From Azospirillum formosense (GTDB lineage Bacteria > Pseudomonadota > Alphaproteobacteria > Azospirillales > Azospirillaceae), in NCBI RefSeq assembly GCF_040500525.1, contig NZ_CP159405.1, positions 62,001 through 126,000 of the forward strand: a stretch of 64,000 bases of DNA. Direction: 5' to 3'. How positions within the stretch are numbered: the stretch's first letter is position 1; every line of letters begins with the position of its first letter. This document shows, one piece after another, positions 18,213-29,456 of the stretch. Both the position numbers and the translations under genes were made by a program. Under the pieces are notes generated by a model. That model did no database searches, had not been told where the DNA came from, and was given only the letters and a program-made list of their open reading frames with translations.

Positions 18213-19382
18213 ATGCCGAACGATCCTCTGAACGCCTTCGTCCCCGACGGCCGGACCGAGGTCGCCGGTGCCGCAAGCGGCCCGCTGGCCGGGCTGCGCT
18301 TTGCGGTGAAGGACCTGTTCCACATCGCCGGCCTGCCCACCGGGGCCGGCAACCCGGACTGGCTGCGCACCCACGAGGTTCCGCGGGAGACCGCCCCCGC
18401 CGTGCAGCGGCTGTTGGACGCCGGGGGGCGCGTCGCCGGCAAGACCCTGACCGACGAGCTGGCCTGGAGCCTGGCCGGCGAGAACGCCCACTATGGCACG
18501 CCGGAGAACCCGCAGGCGCCGGGCCGCATCCCCGGCGGCTCCTCCAGCGGGTCGGCCTCCGCGGTGGCGGGCAGGGCGGTGGATTTCGCCATCGGGACGG
18601 ACACCGGCGGGTCGGTCCGCCTGCCGGCGAGCTATTGCGGTCTCTACGGGATCCGGCCCACCCACGGGGCGGTTCCGCTGGACGGCTCCGTTCCCCTGGC
18701 GCCGAGCTTCGACACCGTGGGCTGGTTCGCGCGCGAGGCGGCGCTGCTCCGCCGCGTCGGGGCGGTGGTGCTGCCCCCGGCGTCCGCCCCGGCGCTCCGC
18801 CGCCTGCGGGTCGCCGAGGACGCCTTCGCCGTGGCGGGGGAGACGGTGCGCGCCGCCCTCACCCCGGCCTTGGAGCGGCTGCGCGAGCGGTTCGGGGGTG
18901 CGGAGACCGTGACGCTGGCCCCGGAGGGGCTGGATCGATGGCGCCCGGTCTTCCAGACGCTCCAGGCCGCCGAGGCCTGGGCGGCGCACGGCGCCTGGAT
19001 CGCGGCGACGAAGCCGACCTTCGGCCCGGGGGTGCGCGATCGCTTCGCCGCGGCCGCCACGCTCGATCCCGCCCTGGCCCGCGCGGCGGCGGAGGCGCGG
19101 GAGGGCATCCGGCGGCGAATGGACGCCCTTCTGGGAACGGACGGGCTCATCATCCTGCCCAGCGCGCCGGGCATCGCGCCGCTGCGCGGCTCGTCGGGGG
19201 CGGCGGTGGACGCGGAGCGCGGTCGGGCGCTGGCGATCCTCTGCCCCGCCGGTCTGGCCGGTCTGCCGCAAGTCTCCATTCCCGCGGCGCGGCTCCAGGG
19301 CTGCCCGCTCGGCCTGTCGCTGATCGGCCCGCGCGGCAGCGATTCGACGCTTCTGGCCATCGCCGAGGACCTCTTCGCATGA
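18213..19382 (+). CDS. Amidase-signature family hydrolase
   Basis: A 389-residue amidase with the Ser-cisSer-Lys triad: Lys33 in FAVKDLFH, the cis-serine within PGGSSSGSAS (110-114) and the nucleophile Ser134 in GTDTGGSVRLPA. It is shorter than AtzE/HpxY-type amidases (about 460 residues) and closer to the small AMI1/indoleacetamide-hydrolase-like group. No AtzG/HpxX small partner gene precedes it. It probably hydrolyses an amide intermediate in this island. The start ATG at 18213 has only a weak ribosome site, so a slightly different start cannot be excluded. Confidence 0.83.
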   Translation: MPNDPLNAFVPDGRTEVAGAASGPLAGLRFAVKDLFHIAGLPTGAGNPDWLRTHEVPRETAPAVQRLLDAGGRVAGKTLTDELAWSLAGENAHYGTPENPQAPGRIPGGSSSGSASAVAGRAVDFAIGTDTGGSVRLPASYCGLYGIRPTHGAVPLDGSVPLAPSFDTVGWFAREAALLRRVGAVVLPPASAPALRRLRVAEDAFAVAGETVRAALTPALERLRERFGGAETVTLAPEGLDRWRPVFQTLQAAEAWAAHGAWIAATKPTFGPGVRDRFAAAATLDPALARAAAEAREGIRRRMDALLGTDGLIILPSAPGIAPLRGSSGAAVDAERGRALAILCPAGLAGLPQVSIPAARLQGCPLGLSLIGPRGSDSTLLAIAEDLFA

Positions 19383-19759
19383 CGCTTGAGATCAACATCC
19401 CCGAGGTGGTGGCCGAGGTCACCGCCGCCTTCGAGCGCTACGAGCGCGCGCTGACCGGCAACGACGTGGCGGTCCTGGACGAGCTGTTCTGGAACCACCC
19501 GGCGACCCTGCGCTACGGCGTGGGCGAGAACCTGTACGGCTACGACGCCATCGCCGCCTTCCGCCAGGGCCGCCCGGCGGCGGGGCTGGACCGGAGCTTG
19601 CGCAACACCGTCATCACCACCTATGGCCGCGACATGGCGACCGCCAACACCGAATTCACGCGCCCTTCCACCGAGCGCGTCGGGCGGCAGAGCCACACCT
19701 GGGTCCGCATGCCGGAGGGCTGGCGGATCGTCGCGGCGCATGTGTCGCTGATGGGCTAG
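19379..19759 (+). CDS. hpxZ: HpxZ/AtzH-like protein (DUF3225, SnoaL-type fold)
   Basis: A 126-residue NTF2/SnoaL-like protein. The segments AFERYERALTGNDVAVLDELFW, LRYGVGENLYGYDAIAAFR, TYGRDMATANTEF and GRQSHTWVRMPEGWRIVAAHVS follow the HpxZ/AtzH pattern closely. In oxalurate and cyanuric-acid pathways this family accompanies amidases of the HpxY/AtzE type; its own catalytic role is limited or unclear. It overlaps the amidase stop by four bases, so the two are made together. Confidence 0.82.
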   Translation: MTLEINIPEVVAEVTAAFERYERALTGNDVAVLDELFWNHPATLRYGVGENLYGYDAIAAFRQGRPAAGLDRSLRNTVITTYGRDMATANTEFTRPSTERVGRQSHTWVRMPEGWRIVAAHVSLMG

Positions 19760-19855
19760 GCGCCACCGTCTTCCGGCCCGGTTGCCGATCCTCCGGCCCG
19801 CCGCCATCCTCTCTGGAAGTCAATTTTCCAAACCCGCTCCGACGGACCGCCCGCG

Positions 19856-20341
19856 ATGACATTAGACGACCCCCTGATCGAAGAGGCGTACCGCGTCCTG
19901 GCGGAGCGTCCCGGATTCCTCATCCGCCGCCTGCACCAGATCCACGTCGCCATGTTCATGGAGGAGTGCGCGGAGTTCAACATCACCCCCGTCCAGTACA
20001 GCGTGCTGACCGCCCTGGCGGAACGCCCCGACCTGGATCAGGTGACGCTGGGTGCCCAGATCGGCATCGACCGCACGACCACGGCGGGCGTGCTGGCGCG
20101 GCTGGCCGAGCGCGGGCTGATCCAGCGCCGGGCCAGCCCGGTGGACAAGCGCATGAAGCTGGCCGCCATCACGGCGGAGGGCCGGAAGCTGCTGCGCCGC
20201 ATGGACAAGAAGGCCCAGCGCGCCCACGACCGCACCATCGCGCCCCTGCCGAAGGAGGACCGGGCGGTCTTCCTGCGCTACCTGCTGCATCTGGTCGACG
20301 CCAGCAACGGCTACGGCCGCGCCCCGCTGCATTTGCCGTAA
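19856..20341 (+). CDS. MarR-family transcriptional regulator
   Basis: A 161-residue winged-helix regulator. The DNA-binding part shows ITPVQYSVLTALAERP, LGAQIGIDRTTTAGVLARLAERGLIQRR and the wing ASPVDKRMKLAAITAEG; flanking helices make the dimer interface. It lies 96 bases after hpxZ and before the AllG-like gene, so it probably senses a substrate of the island. Whether it binds the repeats at 6817-7101 is unknown. The ribosome site before the ATG is poor. Confidence 0.88.
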   Translation: MTLDDPLIEEAYRVLAERPGFLIRRLHQIHVAMFMEECAEFNITPVQYSVLTALAERPDLDQVTLGAQIGIDRTTTAGVLARLAERGLIQRRASPVDKRMKLAAITAEGRKLLRRMDKKAQRAHDRTIAPLPKEDRAVFLRYLLHLVDASNGYGRAPLHLP

Positions 20342-20379
20342 CGGCACCGTAAACACCGAGAGAGTTGGGGATACACGCG

Positions 20380-21579
20380 ATGAACGACGCCACTTCGCGG
20401 GCCGTGGAGCGGATGCTGGCCGCCGTTCCGGTGTGGACGGAAACCGGAACCGCCGGGGAGCGGATCGGGCTCGACCGCCACACGCTGCTGCACGCCGGGC
20501 CGCCCTTCGCCGATCCGGCGGAGATCTGCCCGCCGATCCTCAACGCCGCCGCCGCGGCGCTGCTGTTCGAAGGTGTGGCCGGCGGCGTGGAGGAGGCCCG
20601 TGCCATGGTCTTGAGCGGCGCCGTGACGCTGCGCCCGGCGCAGGACATGGGCGTGGTCACCCCGCTGGCCGCCGTCGTGTCGCGGTCGATGTGGCTGCAT
20701 GTGGTGGAGGATGCGGGCGGCTCCGGCGCCCGCGCCTACAGCCCGCTCAACGAGGGCGGCGGCCCCGCCTTGCGCTTCGGCATCGTCAGCGGGGCGGTGG
20801 TGGAGCGGCTGCGCCTGCTGCACGGCGCGGTCGGCCCGGCGCTGGCCGGGATCGGGCCGGTGGAATTGCGTGGCATCGCCTGCGAGGCGATGGGGCAGGG
20901 GGACGAGTTGCACGGGCGCGTCGGGGTGGCTTCGGCGCTGCTGACCGAGACGCTGGTGTCGCGGCTGGGCGGGACCGGCGCGGTCTGCGCCTTCCTGAAG
21001 GAGGCCGGGCAGTTCTTCCTCAACCCCTGGATGGCCGCCTGCAAGGCGATGATGCTGGCCGCCGACGGCGTGCCGGGGGCGGCGCTGGTCACGGCGGCGG
21101 GTGGCAACGGGGTGCGCTTCGGGCTGCGCCTGTCCGGCATGATGGGCGAGGGCTGGGCGAGCGCGCCGGTGGCCGCCCCGCAAGGGCCGGACATTGGTAC
21201 TCCCCGCCCGCGCCTGCCGGCGATCGGGGACAGCGCCGTCATCGACGCGCTGGGCTTCGGCGCGCTGGCCCTCGACGCCGCCCCGCTGCTGCGGGCGGAG
21301 CTGGGGGCAGCGGCCGAAACGGCCATCGCGGCGGCGGACCGGCTGCTCTGCGCCGACCATCCCGTCCACGGGCGGCGCGTCGGGCTGGACGCCCGCGCCG
21401 TGCTGCTGGGCGGCCCGGTGCCCCCCGTCTGTCTGGCCGCCCTGCACGCGGCGGGGGAGGACGGGATCGTCGGGCGCGGCCTCGCCTGGCATCCGCCCTC
21501 CTGCCACGCCGAGGCGGTGGCGGCGGTGCACCGGTTGAGCCGCGCCGATTTTCCGGACGCCTCCACCTCCTGCGCGTGA
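20380..21579 (+). CDS. AllG/YlbE-like protein (DUF1116), oxamate carbamoyltransferase subunit family
   Basis: A 399-residue protein matching the YlbE/AllG family at many points: TLLHAGPP, LLFEGVAGG, PLNEGGGPALRFG, GDELHGRVGVASALL, AGQFFLNPWMAACKAM, GGNGVRFGLRLSGMMGEGW, APQGP and GDSAVID. In Escherichia coli this family is associated with FdrA and YlbF in oxamate carbamoyltransferase (oxalurate to oxamate and carbamoyl phosphate). The FdrA and YlbF partners are not in the window. The ATG at 20380 is preferred to a TTG 15 bases earlier. Context with HpxW- and HpxZ-like genes supports oxalurate/oxamate metabolism. Confidence 0.78.
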   Translation: MNDATSRAVERMLAAVPVWTETGTAGERIGLDRHTLLHAGPPFADPAEICPPILNAAAAALLFEGVAGGVEEARAMVLSGAVTLRPAQDMGVVTPLAAVVSRSMWLHVVEDAGGSGARAYSPLNEGGGPALRFGIVSGAVVERLRLLHGAVGPALAGIGPVELRGIACEAMGQGDELHGRVGVASALLTETLVSRLGGTGAVCAFLKEAGQFFLNPWMAACKAMMLAADGVPGAALVTAAGGNGVRFGLRLSGMMGEGWASAPVAAPQGPDIGTPRPRLPAIGDSAVIDALGFGALALDAAPLLRAELGAAAETAIAAADRLLCADHPVHGRRVGLDARAVLLGGPVPPVCLAALHAAGEDGIVGRGLAWHPPSCHAEAVAAVHRLSRADFPDASTSCA

Positions 21580-21607
21580 CGTCAGCGGGGGCGCGAGCCT
21601 GTCAGCG

Positions 21608-22564
21608 TCACACCCCGGCCGTCAGCTCGGGCACCGCCTTGAAGAGGTCGGCGACGAGGCCGTAGTCGGCGACCTGGAAGATCGGCGCCTCCTCGTCCTT
21701 GTTGATGGCGACGATGACCTTGCTGTCCTTCATGCCGGCGAGGTGCTGGATGGCCCCGGAGATGCCGACGGCGATGTACAGCTCGGGCGCCACGATCTTG
21801 CCGGTCTGGCCGACCTGGTAGTCGTTCGGCACGAAGCCGGCGTCCACCGCCGCGCGGCTGGCCCCGACCGCCGCCCCCAGCTTGTCGGCCAGCGCCTCCA
21901 GCAGCTTGAAGTTGTCGCCCGACTGCATGCCGCGGCCGCCCGACACCACGATCTTGGCCTGGGTCAGCTCCGGACGCTCCGATTTCGTCAGCTCCTGGCC
22001 GACGAACCTGGCCGAGCCGGCGTCGCCCGTCCCGGCGATGCTCTCGACCGTCGCCGAGCCGCCCGTGGCGGCGGCCGCCTCGAAGGCGGTGGTGCGCACC
22101 GTGACGACCTTGATCGGGTCGGCGGACTTCACCGTGGCGATGGCGTTGCCGGCGTAGATCGGCCGCTCGAAGGTGTCGGCGGAGACCACCCCGGTGATGT
22201 CGGAGATCGCCGCGACGTCGAGCAGCGCGGCGACGCGCGGCAGCAGATTCTTGCCCTCCGACGAGGCGGCGGCCAGAAGATGCTCATACTTTTCGGGGCC
22301 GTAGCCCTTGGCCAGACCGACGACCAGCGGCGCGACGTTCTCCGGCAGCGGGTGGGCGTAGGCCGCGTCGTCGGCCAGCAGCACCTTGGCCACCCCGGCG
22401 ATCTTGGACGCCGCCTCGGCGACGGCCTGGGCGCCCTGGCCGGCGACCAGCACGTGGATGTCGCCCTGAACCGAGCTGGCGATCTTGGCGGCGGCGCCGA
22501 CCGCGTTCAGCGTGGCGGCCTTCAGCGCGGCGTTGTCGTGTTCGGCGATGACGAGAATGGACAT
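21608..22564 (-). CDS. etfA: Electron transfer flavoprotein alpha subunit
   Basis: A 318-residue ETF alpha subunit, full length. The N-terminal domain starts MSILVIAEHDNAALK; the C-terminal FAD domain has VVSGGRGMQSGDNFKLLEALAD, GASRAAVDAGFVPNDYQVGQTGKIVAP, YIAVGISGAIQHLAGM and IVAINKDEEAPIF. It accepts electrons from flavoprotein dehydrogenases and passes them to ETF-ubiquinone oxidoreductase. It is the last gene of a minus-strand set beginning with TRAP transporter genes; the electron donor is probably the FAD dehydrogenase at 23381-24883 or acyl-CoA dehydrogenases. Confidence 0.95.
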   Translation of the reverse strand: MSILVIAEHDNAALKAATLNAVGAAAKIASSVQGDIHVLVAGQGAQAVAEAASKIAGVAKVLLADDAAYAHPLPENVAPLVVGLAKGYGPEKYEHLLAAASSEGKNLLPRVAALLDVAAISDITGVVSADTFERPIYAGNAIATVKSADPIKVVTVRTTAFEAAAATGGSATVESIAGTGDAGSARFVGQELTKSERPELTQAKIVVSGGRGMQSGDNFKLLEALADKLGAAVGASRAAVDAGFVPNDYQVGQTGKIVAPELYIAVGISGAIQHLAGMKDSKVIVAINKDEEAPIFQVADYGLVADLFKAVPELTAGV

Positions 22565-22599
22565 GTCAGATCATTTCCCCTTTAGAGCCGGTGGGCCCT

Positions 22600-23349
22600 T
22601 CAGATCGCGCGGGCTTCGTTCTTGAGCTTGTCGACCAGGGCGGCGACGTCGGCGACCTTGACGCCGGCCTTGCGCTTGGCCGGCTCGGCGACCTTGAGCG
22701 TGGTCAGGCGCGGCGCCACGTCGACACCCAGCGCGTCGGGGGCCAGCGTCTCGATGGGCTTCTTCTTGGCCTTCATGATGTTGGGCAGCGAGGCGTAGCG
22801 CGGCTCATTCAGGCGCAGGTCGGCGGTGACCACGGCGGGCAGCGTCAGCTGCACCGTCTCCAGGCCGCCGTCGATCTCGCGGGTCACGGTGACCGCGCCC
22901 TCGCCCGGCGTGACCTTGGAGGCGAAGGTGCCCTGCGGCCAGCCCAGCAATGCTGCGAGCATCTGGCCGGTCTGGTTGCAGTCGTCGTCGATCGCCTGCT
23001 TGCCGAGGATGACCAGCGTCGGGCCTTCCTTGTCGACGAGCGCCTTGAGCACCTTGGCGACGGCCAGGGGCTGCGTCTCGGCGTCGGTCTGGACCAGGAT
23101 GCCGCGGTCGGCGCCCATGGCGAGGCCGGTGCGCAGCGTCTCCTGGGCGGCCGTCGGGCCGACGGTGACCACGATGACCTCGGTCGCCGTGCCGGCTTCC
23201 TTGAGGCGGACGGCCTCTTCGACGGCGATCTCGTCGAAGGGGTTCATGCTCATCTTCACGTTGGCGGTCTCAACGCCGGAGCCGTCCGCCTTGACGCGGA
23301 TCTTGACGTTGTAATCGACCACCCGCTTGACCGGGACGAGGATCTTCAT
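22600..23349 (-). CDS. etfB: Electron transfer flavoprotein beta subunit
   Basis: A 249-residue ETF beta subunit. Motifs include MKILVPVKRVVDYNVKIRVK, MNPFDEIAVEEAVRLKEAG, LGKQAIDDDCNQTGQMLAALL and the AMP/interaction region near the C-terminus with MKAKKKPIETL, the recognition-loop signature. It precedes etfA by 35 bases, the usual order and spacing. The proteins form a soluble FAD-AMP heterodimer. Confidence 0.95.
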   Translation of the reverse strand: MKILVPVKRVVDYNVKIRVKADGSGVETANVKMSMNPFDEIAVEEAVRLKEAGTATEVIVVTVGPTAAQETLRTGLAMGADRGILVQTDAETQPLAVAKVLKALVDKEGPTLVILGKQAIDDDCNQTGQMLAALLGWPQGTFASKVTPGEGAVTVTREIDGGLETVQLTLPAVVTADLRLNEPRYASLPNIMKAKKKPIETLAPDALGVDVAPRLTTLKVAEPAKRKAGVKVADVAALVDKLKNEARAI

Positions 23350-23380
23350 CGGATGCGGTCCTTGTTTGGCCGGGCCGCGC

Positions 23381-24879
<1,499 letters not shown>

Positions 24880-24883
<4 letters not shown>

Positions 24884-26334
24884 AGCGCGCGATAGGCCGT
24901 CTTGATGATGGTGTAGAACTCGATGGCGGAGCGTCCCTGCTCACGCGGGCCGTAGCTCGACATCTTCCGGCCGCCGAAGGGGACGTGGTAGTCGACGCCG
25001 GCCGTCGGCAGGTTCAGCATGGTCATGCCGGCCTGGATGTTGGCCTGGAAGTGGCGGGCGTGCTTCATCGAGTTGGTGATGATGCCCGACGACAGGCCGT
25101 AGTCGGTGTCGTTGGCGACAGCCAGGGCCTCCTCGTAATCCTTGACGCGGATGACGCTGGCGACCGGGCCGAACACCTCCTCCCGGTTGATGGTCATGGC
25201 GTTGCTGGTTTCGGTGAACAGCGTCGGGGCGAGGAACCAGCCGCGCGTCGGCCGGTCCAGTCGCCCCCCGCCGGAGGCCAGCTGCGCGCCTTCCTTCAGG
25301 CCGGTGTCGATGTATTGCAGGTTCTTGGTGAGCTGGAACTCGTCGATGACCGGGCCGATCTGGGTCTCCGGCAGCAGGGCGTGGCCGACGCGCAGCGCCG
25401 CCATGCGCTCCGTCATCGCGGCGACGAAGGCGTCGTGGACGGAGTCCTCGACGATGAAGCGGCCGGTGGCGGTGCAGCGCTGGCCGGCGTGGAAATAGGC
25501 GCTGTTGACGCCGATTTCGGCGGCGCGCTCCGGGTCGGCGTCGCCGAGCACGACCAGCGGATTCTGGCCGCCCAGCTCCAGCTGGACGCGGATCATCCGC
25601 TCCGCGCAGCGCACGGCGATGCGCCGCCCGGTGTTGACGGAGCCGGTGAAGGACACGGCGTCCACCGCATCGACCACGGCGGCGCCGACGTTGGGGCCGG
25701 CGCCGATCACCAGATTGAACAGGCTCGCGGGCATGCCGTGGGCCTCCAGCGCCTCCGCGATGAGGCGGGTGACGGCGATGGAGATGCCGGGGGTCTTCTC
25801 CGACGGCTTCCAAATCACCGCGTTGCCGAAGGCCAGCGCCGGGGCGATCTTCCACATCGGCGTGGCGACCGGGAAGTTCCAGGGCGTGACGAGGCCGATG
25901 ACGCCGACCGGCTCGCGCGTCACGTCGACCTCGACGCCGGGCCGGACCGAGCCCAGCGTCTCGCCCGGCGCGCGCAGCGCCTCGGCGGCGAAGAAGCGGG
26001 CGAGGTGGGCGGCGCGGGTGATCTCGCCCAGCGCGTCGGGGATGGTCTTACCGCCCTCGGTCGCGGCGATGCGCGCCAGCTCGTCCTTGCGGTCGAACAG
26101 CGCGCGGGAGATGGCGTCGAGCACCAGCGAGCGCTGCTCCACCGTGGCGGCGCGCCATTGCGGCTGGGCGGCGCGCGCCGCGGCGACGGCCTCCGCCACG
26201 TCGTCGGCGCCGGCCAGCGAGTAGGAGCCGGCCAGTTCGTCCAGATTCGACGGGTTGAAGATGTCGAGCCGGTCGCGGCCCGGACGCCAGGAGCCTGCGA
26301 TGAAGTTGGTGATGCGATCGGAAGCGGGGGACAT
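24880..26334 (-). CDS. Aldehyde dehydrogenase (2-oxoglutarate semialdehyde dehydrogenase-like)
   Basis: A 484-residue NAD(P)-dependent aldehyde dehydrogenase. It has the cofactor segment VTPWNFPVATPMWKIAPALAFGN, the SFTGSVNTGRRI loop, the general-base glutamate in QLELGGQNPLVV and the catalytic Cys287 in HAGQRCTATGR. The overall pattern is close to ketoglutarate-semialdehyde and succinate-semialdehyde type enzymes. It is encoded between the ketopantoate-reductase-like gene and the FAD dehydrogenase, so it may oxidise a dicarboxylic semialdehyde in the same route. Specificity is not determined by sequence alone. Confidence 0.87.
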
Positions 26335-26374
26335 TGGTTGTCTTCTCCGGAAAACGGTTCGTTGGGAAGCGCTG

Positions 26375-26477
26375 CCCCCTTCCTGACCCTCCCCGCCCTT
26401 GGCGGTGGAGGGGACTGCCGCCGCGTCGCGGAAGGCACCCTCTCCCGCGAAGCGGGGGAGGGCTGGGAGGGGGCCGG
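26375..26477. repeat. Intergenic GC-rich palindromic repeat, family A
   Basis: Second copy of the element at 5341-5443: it shares GTGGAGGGGACTGCCGCC, GGAAGGCACC and CTCTCCCGCGAAGCGGGGGAGG. It fills most of the gap between the ketopantoate-reductase-like gene and the aldehyde dehydrogenase, so it may uncouple their expression. Confidence 0.6.
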
Positions 26478-26490
26478 TGGCGTCCTGCGC

Positions 26491-27471
26491 TCAGGCGCGC
26501 GCCACCCGCTCCTTCAGGGCGGTCAGCGCCCACAATGTTTCGATGGTCGGCACCGGCACGCCGCGGCGGCGGGCCAGCTCCAGGACGGTGGTCACGATGG
26601 GGTCGATCTCCATGCTGCGCCCCGCCTCGAAATCCTGGAGCATCGACGGCTTGTGGCCGGGCACGCCGCTGCCCCGGCTCAGCCGCTCGTCGATGTCGTC
26701 GGGCAGGGCGACGCCCCAGGCATGGGCGACGTTCAGGCATTCGCGCATCAGCCGGCCCTGGACGGCGGCCATGCCGGGAGCCTGCTCCATGGCGCCCATG
26801 GTGGCGCCGGTCAGCACGCTGGTCGGGCCGACCGCCATGTTAAGCATCAGCTTGCTCCACAGCGGCACGCGGATGTCGGCGGGCAGGCGGGCGGTGGCGC
26901 CCGCCGCGTTGAAGGAGTCGGCCAGGGCCGCCAGCTTCTCCGCGTGATCGCCGGGCCGGGGGGCGCCGAAGGCCAGCACCGGCATGGCGGTGTGGGCGAC
27001 GGTGCCCGGCTCGACGATGCGGGCGGGCAGCACCTCCATCACGCAGGCGGCGACCCGCTCCGGCCCGATGGCCGACCAGACGGCGCCGCCGGGATCGACC
27101 ACCTCCAGCGGCTCCGGCGTCACGCCGTCGCTGGCGCCGTACAGGTACCACCAGGGAATGCCGTTCTGCGCCGCCACCACCAGCGTGTCCGGCCCGCACA
27201 GGGCGGGGAAGGACGCGGCGAGGGCCGGCAGCCCGTGCCCCTTCACCGTGACGATCACCACGTCCTGCGGGCCGAGGTCGGCGGCGGTGTCGCTGGCCCG
27301 CGGCCGGCTGTTCAGCGTCCCCTGCGGCGTCTGCACGGTCAGCCCGCCGTCGCGGATCGCCGCGAGATGGGCGCCGCGGGCCAGCAGCGACAGCTCGTGC
27401 CGGCCCGTGGCGGCGAGATACCCGGCCAGCGCGCCGCCCACGGCCCCGGCTCCTACGACGGCGATGCGCAT
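26491..27471 (-). CDS. 2-dehydropantoate 2-reductase (ApbA/PanE) family oxidoreductase
   Basis: A 326-residue two-domain NADPH oxidoreductase. The Rossmann start MRIAVVGAGAVGGALAGYLA, the VVIVTVKGHGL motif and AAQNGIPWW are typical of the family. The catalytic lysine appears in LWSKLMLNMAVGPTSVLTG. Because it lies inside an oxoacid transport/oxidation set and not with panBC, a role in reducing some other 2-oxo acid is more likely than pantothenate synthesis; that is inference. Confidence 0.85.
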   Translation of the reverse strand: MRIAVVGAGAVGGALAGYLAATGRHELSLLARGAHLAAIRDGGLTVQTPQGTLNSRPRASDTAADLGPQDVVIVTVKGHGLPALAASFPALCGPDTLVVAAQNGIPWWYLYGASDGVTPEPLEVVDPGGAVWSAIGPERVAACVMEVLPARIVEPGTVAHTAMPVLAFGAPRPGDHAEKLAALADSFNAAGATARLPADIRVPLWSKLMLNMAVGPTSVLTGATMGAMEQAPGMAAVQGRLMRECLNVAHAWGVALPDDIDERLSRGSGVPGHKPSMLQDFEAGRSMEIDPIVTTVLELARRRGVPVPTIETLWALTALKERVARA

Positions 27472-27496
27472 GACGCTCTCCCTCTCTCGGTCTCGA

Positions 27497-29449
27497 TCAC
27501 TTGAATTCCAGCGGCGGCAGGTCGTCGTCGAGGTCGCCGCCGAGGCCCTTGAACTGCTCCTCGACCTGCTTGTCGTCGAGCTTGGTGGCGGTCGACTTGT
27601 AGTGCATGACCATCTGCGGGAAGGCGATCACCAGGGCCACCATGACGAGCTGGATGACCACGAAGGGCACCGCGCCCCAGTAGATCTGGCTGGTCAGGAC
27701 GGGGGCCGTCTCCTTCTTCGTGATGCGGTCGATGTAGGGCACCTTCGGCGCCACCGAGCGCAGGAAGAACAGCGAGAAGCCGAAGGGCGGGTGCATGAAG
27801 CTGGTCTGCATGTTCACCGCCAGGATGATGCCGAACCACACCAGATCGATGCCGAGACGGTCCGCCGCCGGGGCCAGCAGCGGGATGACGATGAAGGCCA
27901 GCTCGAAGAAGTCGAGGAAGAAGGCCAGCAGGAAGACCATCACGCTGACGGCGATCAGGAAGCCCATCTGCCCGCCGGGCAGGGAGACCATCAGCTCCTC
28001 GACCCAGATGTGGCCATTGACGCCGTAGAAGGTCAGCGAGAACACCCGCGCGCCGATCAGGATGAACAGCACGAAGGAGGCCAGCTTGGCGGTCGCGTAG
28101 GTCGCCTGCCGCACCATGTCGAGGTTCAGCCGCTTCTTCATGGCCGCCAGAGCCAGCGCGCCGACCGCGCCCATGGCGCCGCCCTCGGTCGGGGTGGCGA
28201 GGCCGACGAAGATGGTGCCCAGCACCAGGAAGATCAGCGCCAGCGGCGGCACCATGACGAAAGTCGCCTGCTCGGCCATGCGCGAGATCAGGCGCCGGCC
28301 GCTCGCCCGCTCCACCACCGCGACCGCCAGCGCGTAGAGCGCGCCCGCCGCAACGGAATCGCCGATCAGGGCCAGGGTGGTCCATTCGTTGACCGTCAGC
28401 CACGCCGCCGCCGCGGTCAGCGCCGCCGTGGCGACGGTCTGCAGGACGAGGCGCCGCGCGCCGAAGCCGCGGTTGAACGCCGCCGCCAGGAAGGCGACCA
28501 GCACCGCCACCGAGAGCAGCAGCACGACGTAGTCGGCGCCGGACTTCACGTCGGTGCGGCCCATCACCCAGGTGGCGACCGCACCCGAGAACAGGGTCAG
28601 CAGGCCGAGCTGCCACACGCCGCGCGTTCCGTTCGGCTCGCGATGGGCGATGGCCTCCGGCGGCAGGCCGGGGGCGGCGTTGGGCCAGATCATCGAGACG
28701 ACGAAGACGTAGAGGGCGTAGAGGCCCGACAGCAGAAGGCCGGGGATGAAGGCGGCCTCGTACATGTCGCCGACCGAGCGGCCGAGCTGGTCGGCCATGA
28801 CGATCAGAACCAGCGAGGGCGGGATGATCTGGGCCAGCGTGCCCGACGCCGCGATGACGCCCGACGCCAAGCGGCGGTCGTAGCCGTAGCGCAGCATGAT
28901 CGGCAGCGAGATCAGGCCCATGGAGATCACCGAAGCGGCCACCACGCCGGTCGTCGCGGCGAGCAGCGCGCCGACAAAGATGACGGCGTAGGCCAGACCG
29001 CCGCGGATCGAGCCGAACAGCTGCCCGATGGTGTCGAGCAGATCCTCGGCCATGCCGGACCGCTCCAGCACCAGACCCATGAAGGTGAAGAAGGGCACGG
29101 CCAGCAGCACGTCGTTGTTCATCGTGCCGTAGACGCGCTCCGGCAGCGCCTGGAACAGGTCGGGGCGGAACAGACCGATCTCGATGCCGATCAGGCCGAA
29201 CAGCAGCCCGTTGGCGGCCAGCGCGAAGGCCACGGGATAGCCGAGCAGCAGCATGCCGACCAGCGTGGCGAACATGATCGGCGCCATGTTGTGGCCGACC
29301 CAGCCGCGCCAGCCGTCCTGTTCGGCGAGCGCCGCGGCGCCGGGCACCGGCAGCACGTAGAGCGCCACGGCGACCACCGCCAGCAGCACGAGGGAGATGA
29401 CGGACAGCCGGACGGCGCGCGGCGAAAGGGAGGGGGAGGTCGTGCTCAT
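27497..29449 (-). CDS. TRAP transporter large permease, extended DctM type
   Basis: A 650-residue membrane protein. The DctM core is split: the N-terminal half shows LLLGYPVAFALAANGLLFGLIG, PFFTFMGLVLERSGMAEDLLDT and GTLAQIIPPSLVLIVMADQ, and the C-terminal half shows GLATPTEGGAMGAVGAL and FGIILAVNMQTSFMHPPFGFSLFFLR. Between them, residues about 235-390, is an extra multi-helix segment, which makes the protein about 200 residues longer than classical DctM (about 430). Such long forms are known among TRAP systems for oxo- and hydroxy-acids. Sodium-driven import with the small permease just upstream. Confidence 0.9.
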   Translation of the reverse strand: MSTTSPSLSPRAVRLSVISLVLLAVVAVALYVLPVPGAAALAEQDGWRGWVGHNMAPIMFATLVGMLLLGYPVAFALAANGLLFGLIGIEIGLFRPDLFQALPERVYGTMNNDVLLAVPFFTFMGLVLERSGMAEDLLDTIGQLFGSIRGGLAYAVIFVGALLAATTGVVAASVISMGLISLPIMLRYGYDRRLASGVIAASGTLAQIIPPSLVLIVMADQLGRSVGDMYEAAFIPGLLLSGLYALYVFVVSMIWPNAAPGLPPEAIAHREPNGTRGVWQLGLLTLFSGAVATWVMGRTDVKSGADYVVLLLSVAVLVAFLAAAFNRGFGARRLVLQTVATAALTAAAAWLTVNEWTTLALIGDSVAAGALYALAVAVVERASGRRLISRMAEQATFVMVPPLALIFLVLGTIFVGLATPTEGGAMGAVGALALAAMKKRLNLDMVRQATYATAKLASFVLFILIGARVFSLTFYGVNGHIWVEELMVSLPGGQMGFLIAVSVMVFLLAFFLDFFELAFIVIPLLAPAADRLGIDLVWFGIILAVNMQTSFMHPPFGFSLFFLRSVAPKVPYIDRITKKETAPVLTSQIYWGAVPFVVIQLVMVALVIAFPQMVMHYKSTATKLDDKQVEEQFKGLGGDLDDDLPPLEFK

Positions 29450-29456
29450 CGCGCGG

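Noticed and set aside
18213..19382. AtzE/HpxY amidase of the oxalurate or biuret pathway
   Set aside because: At 389 residues it is clearly shorter than AtzE/HpxY and no AtzG/HpxX small subunit gene is present, so only the general amidase call is made.
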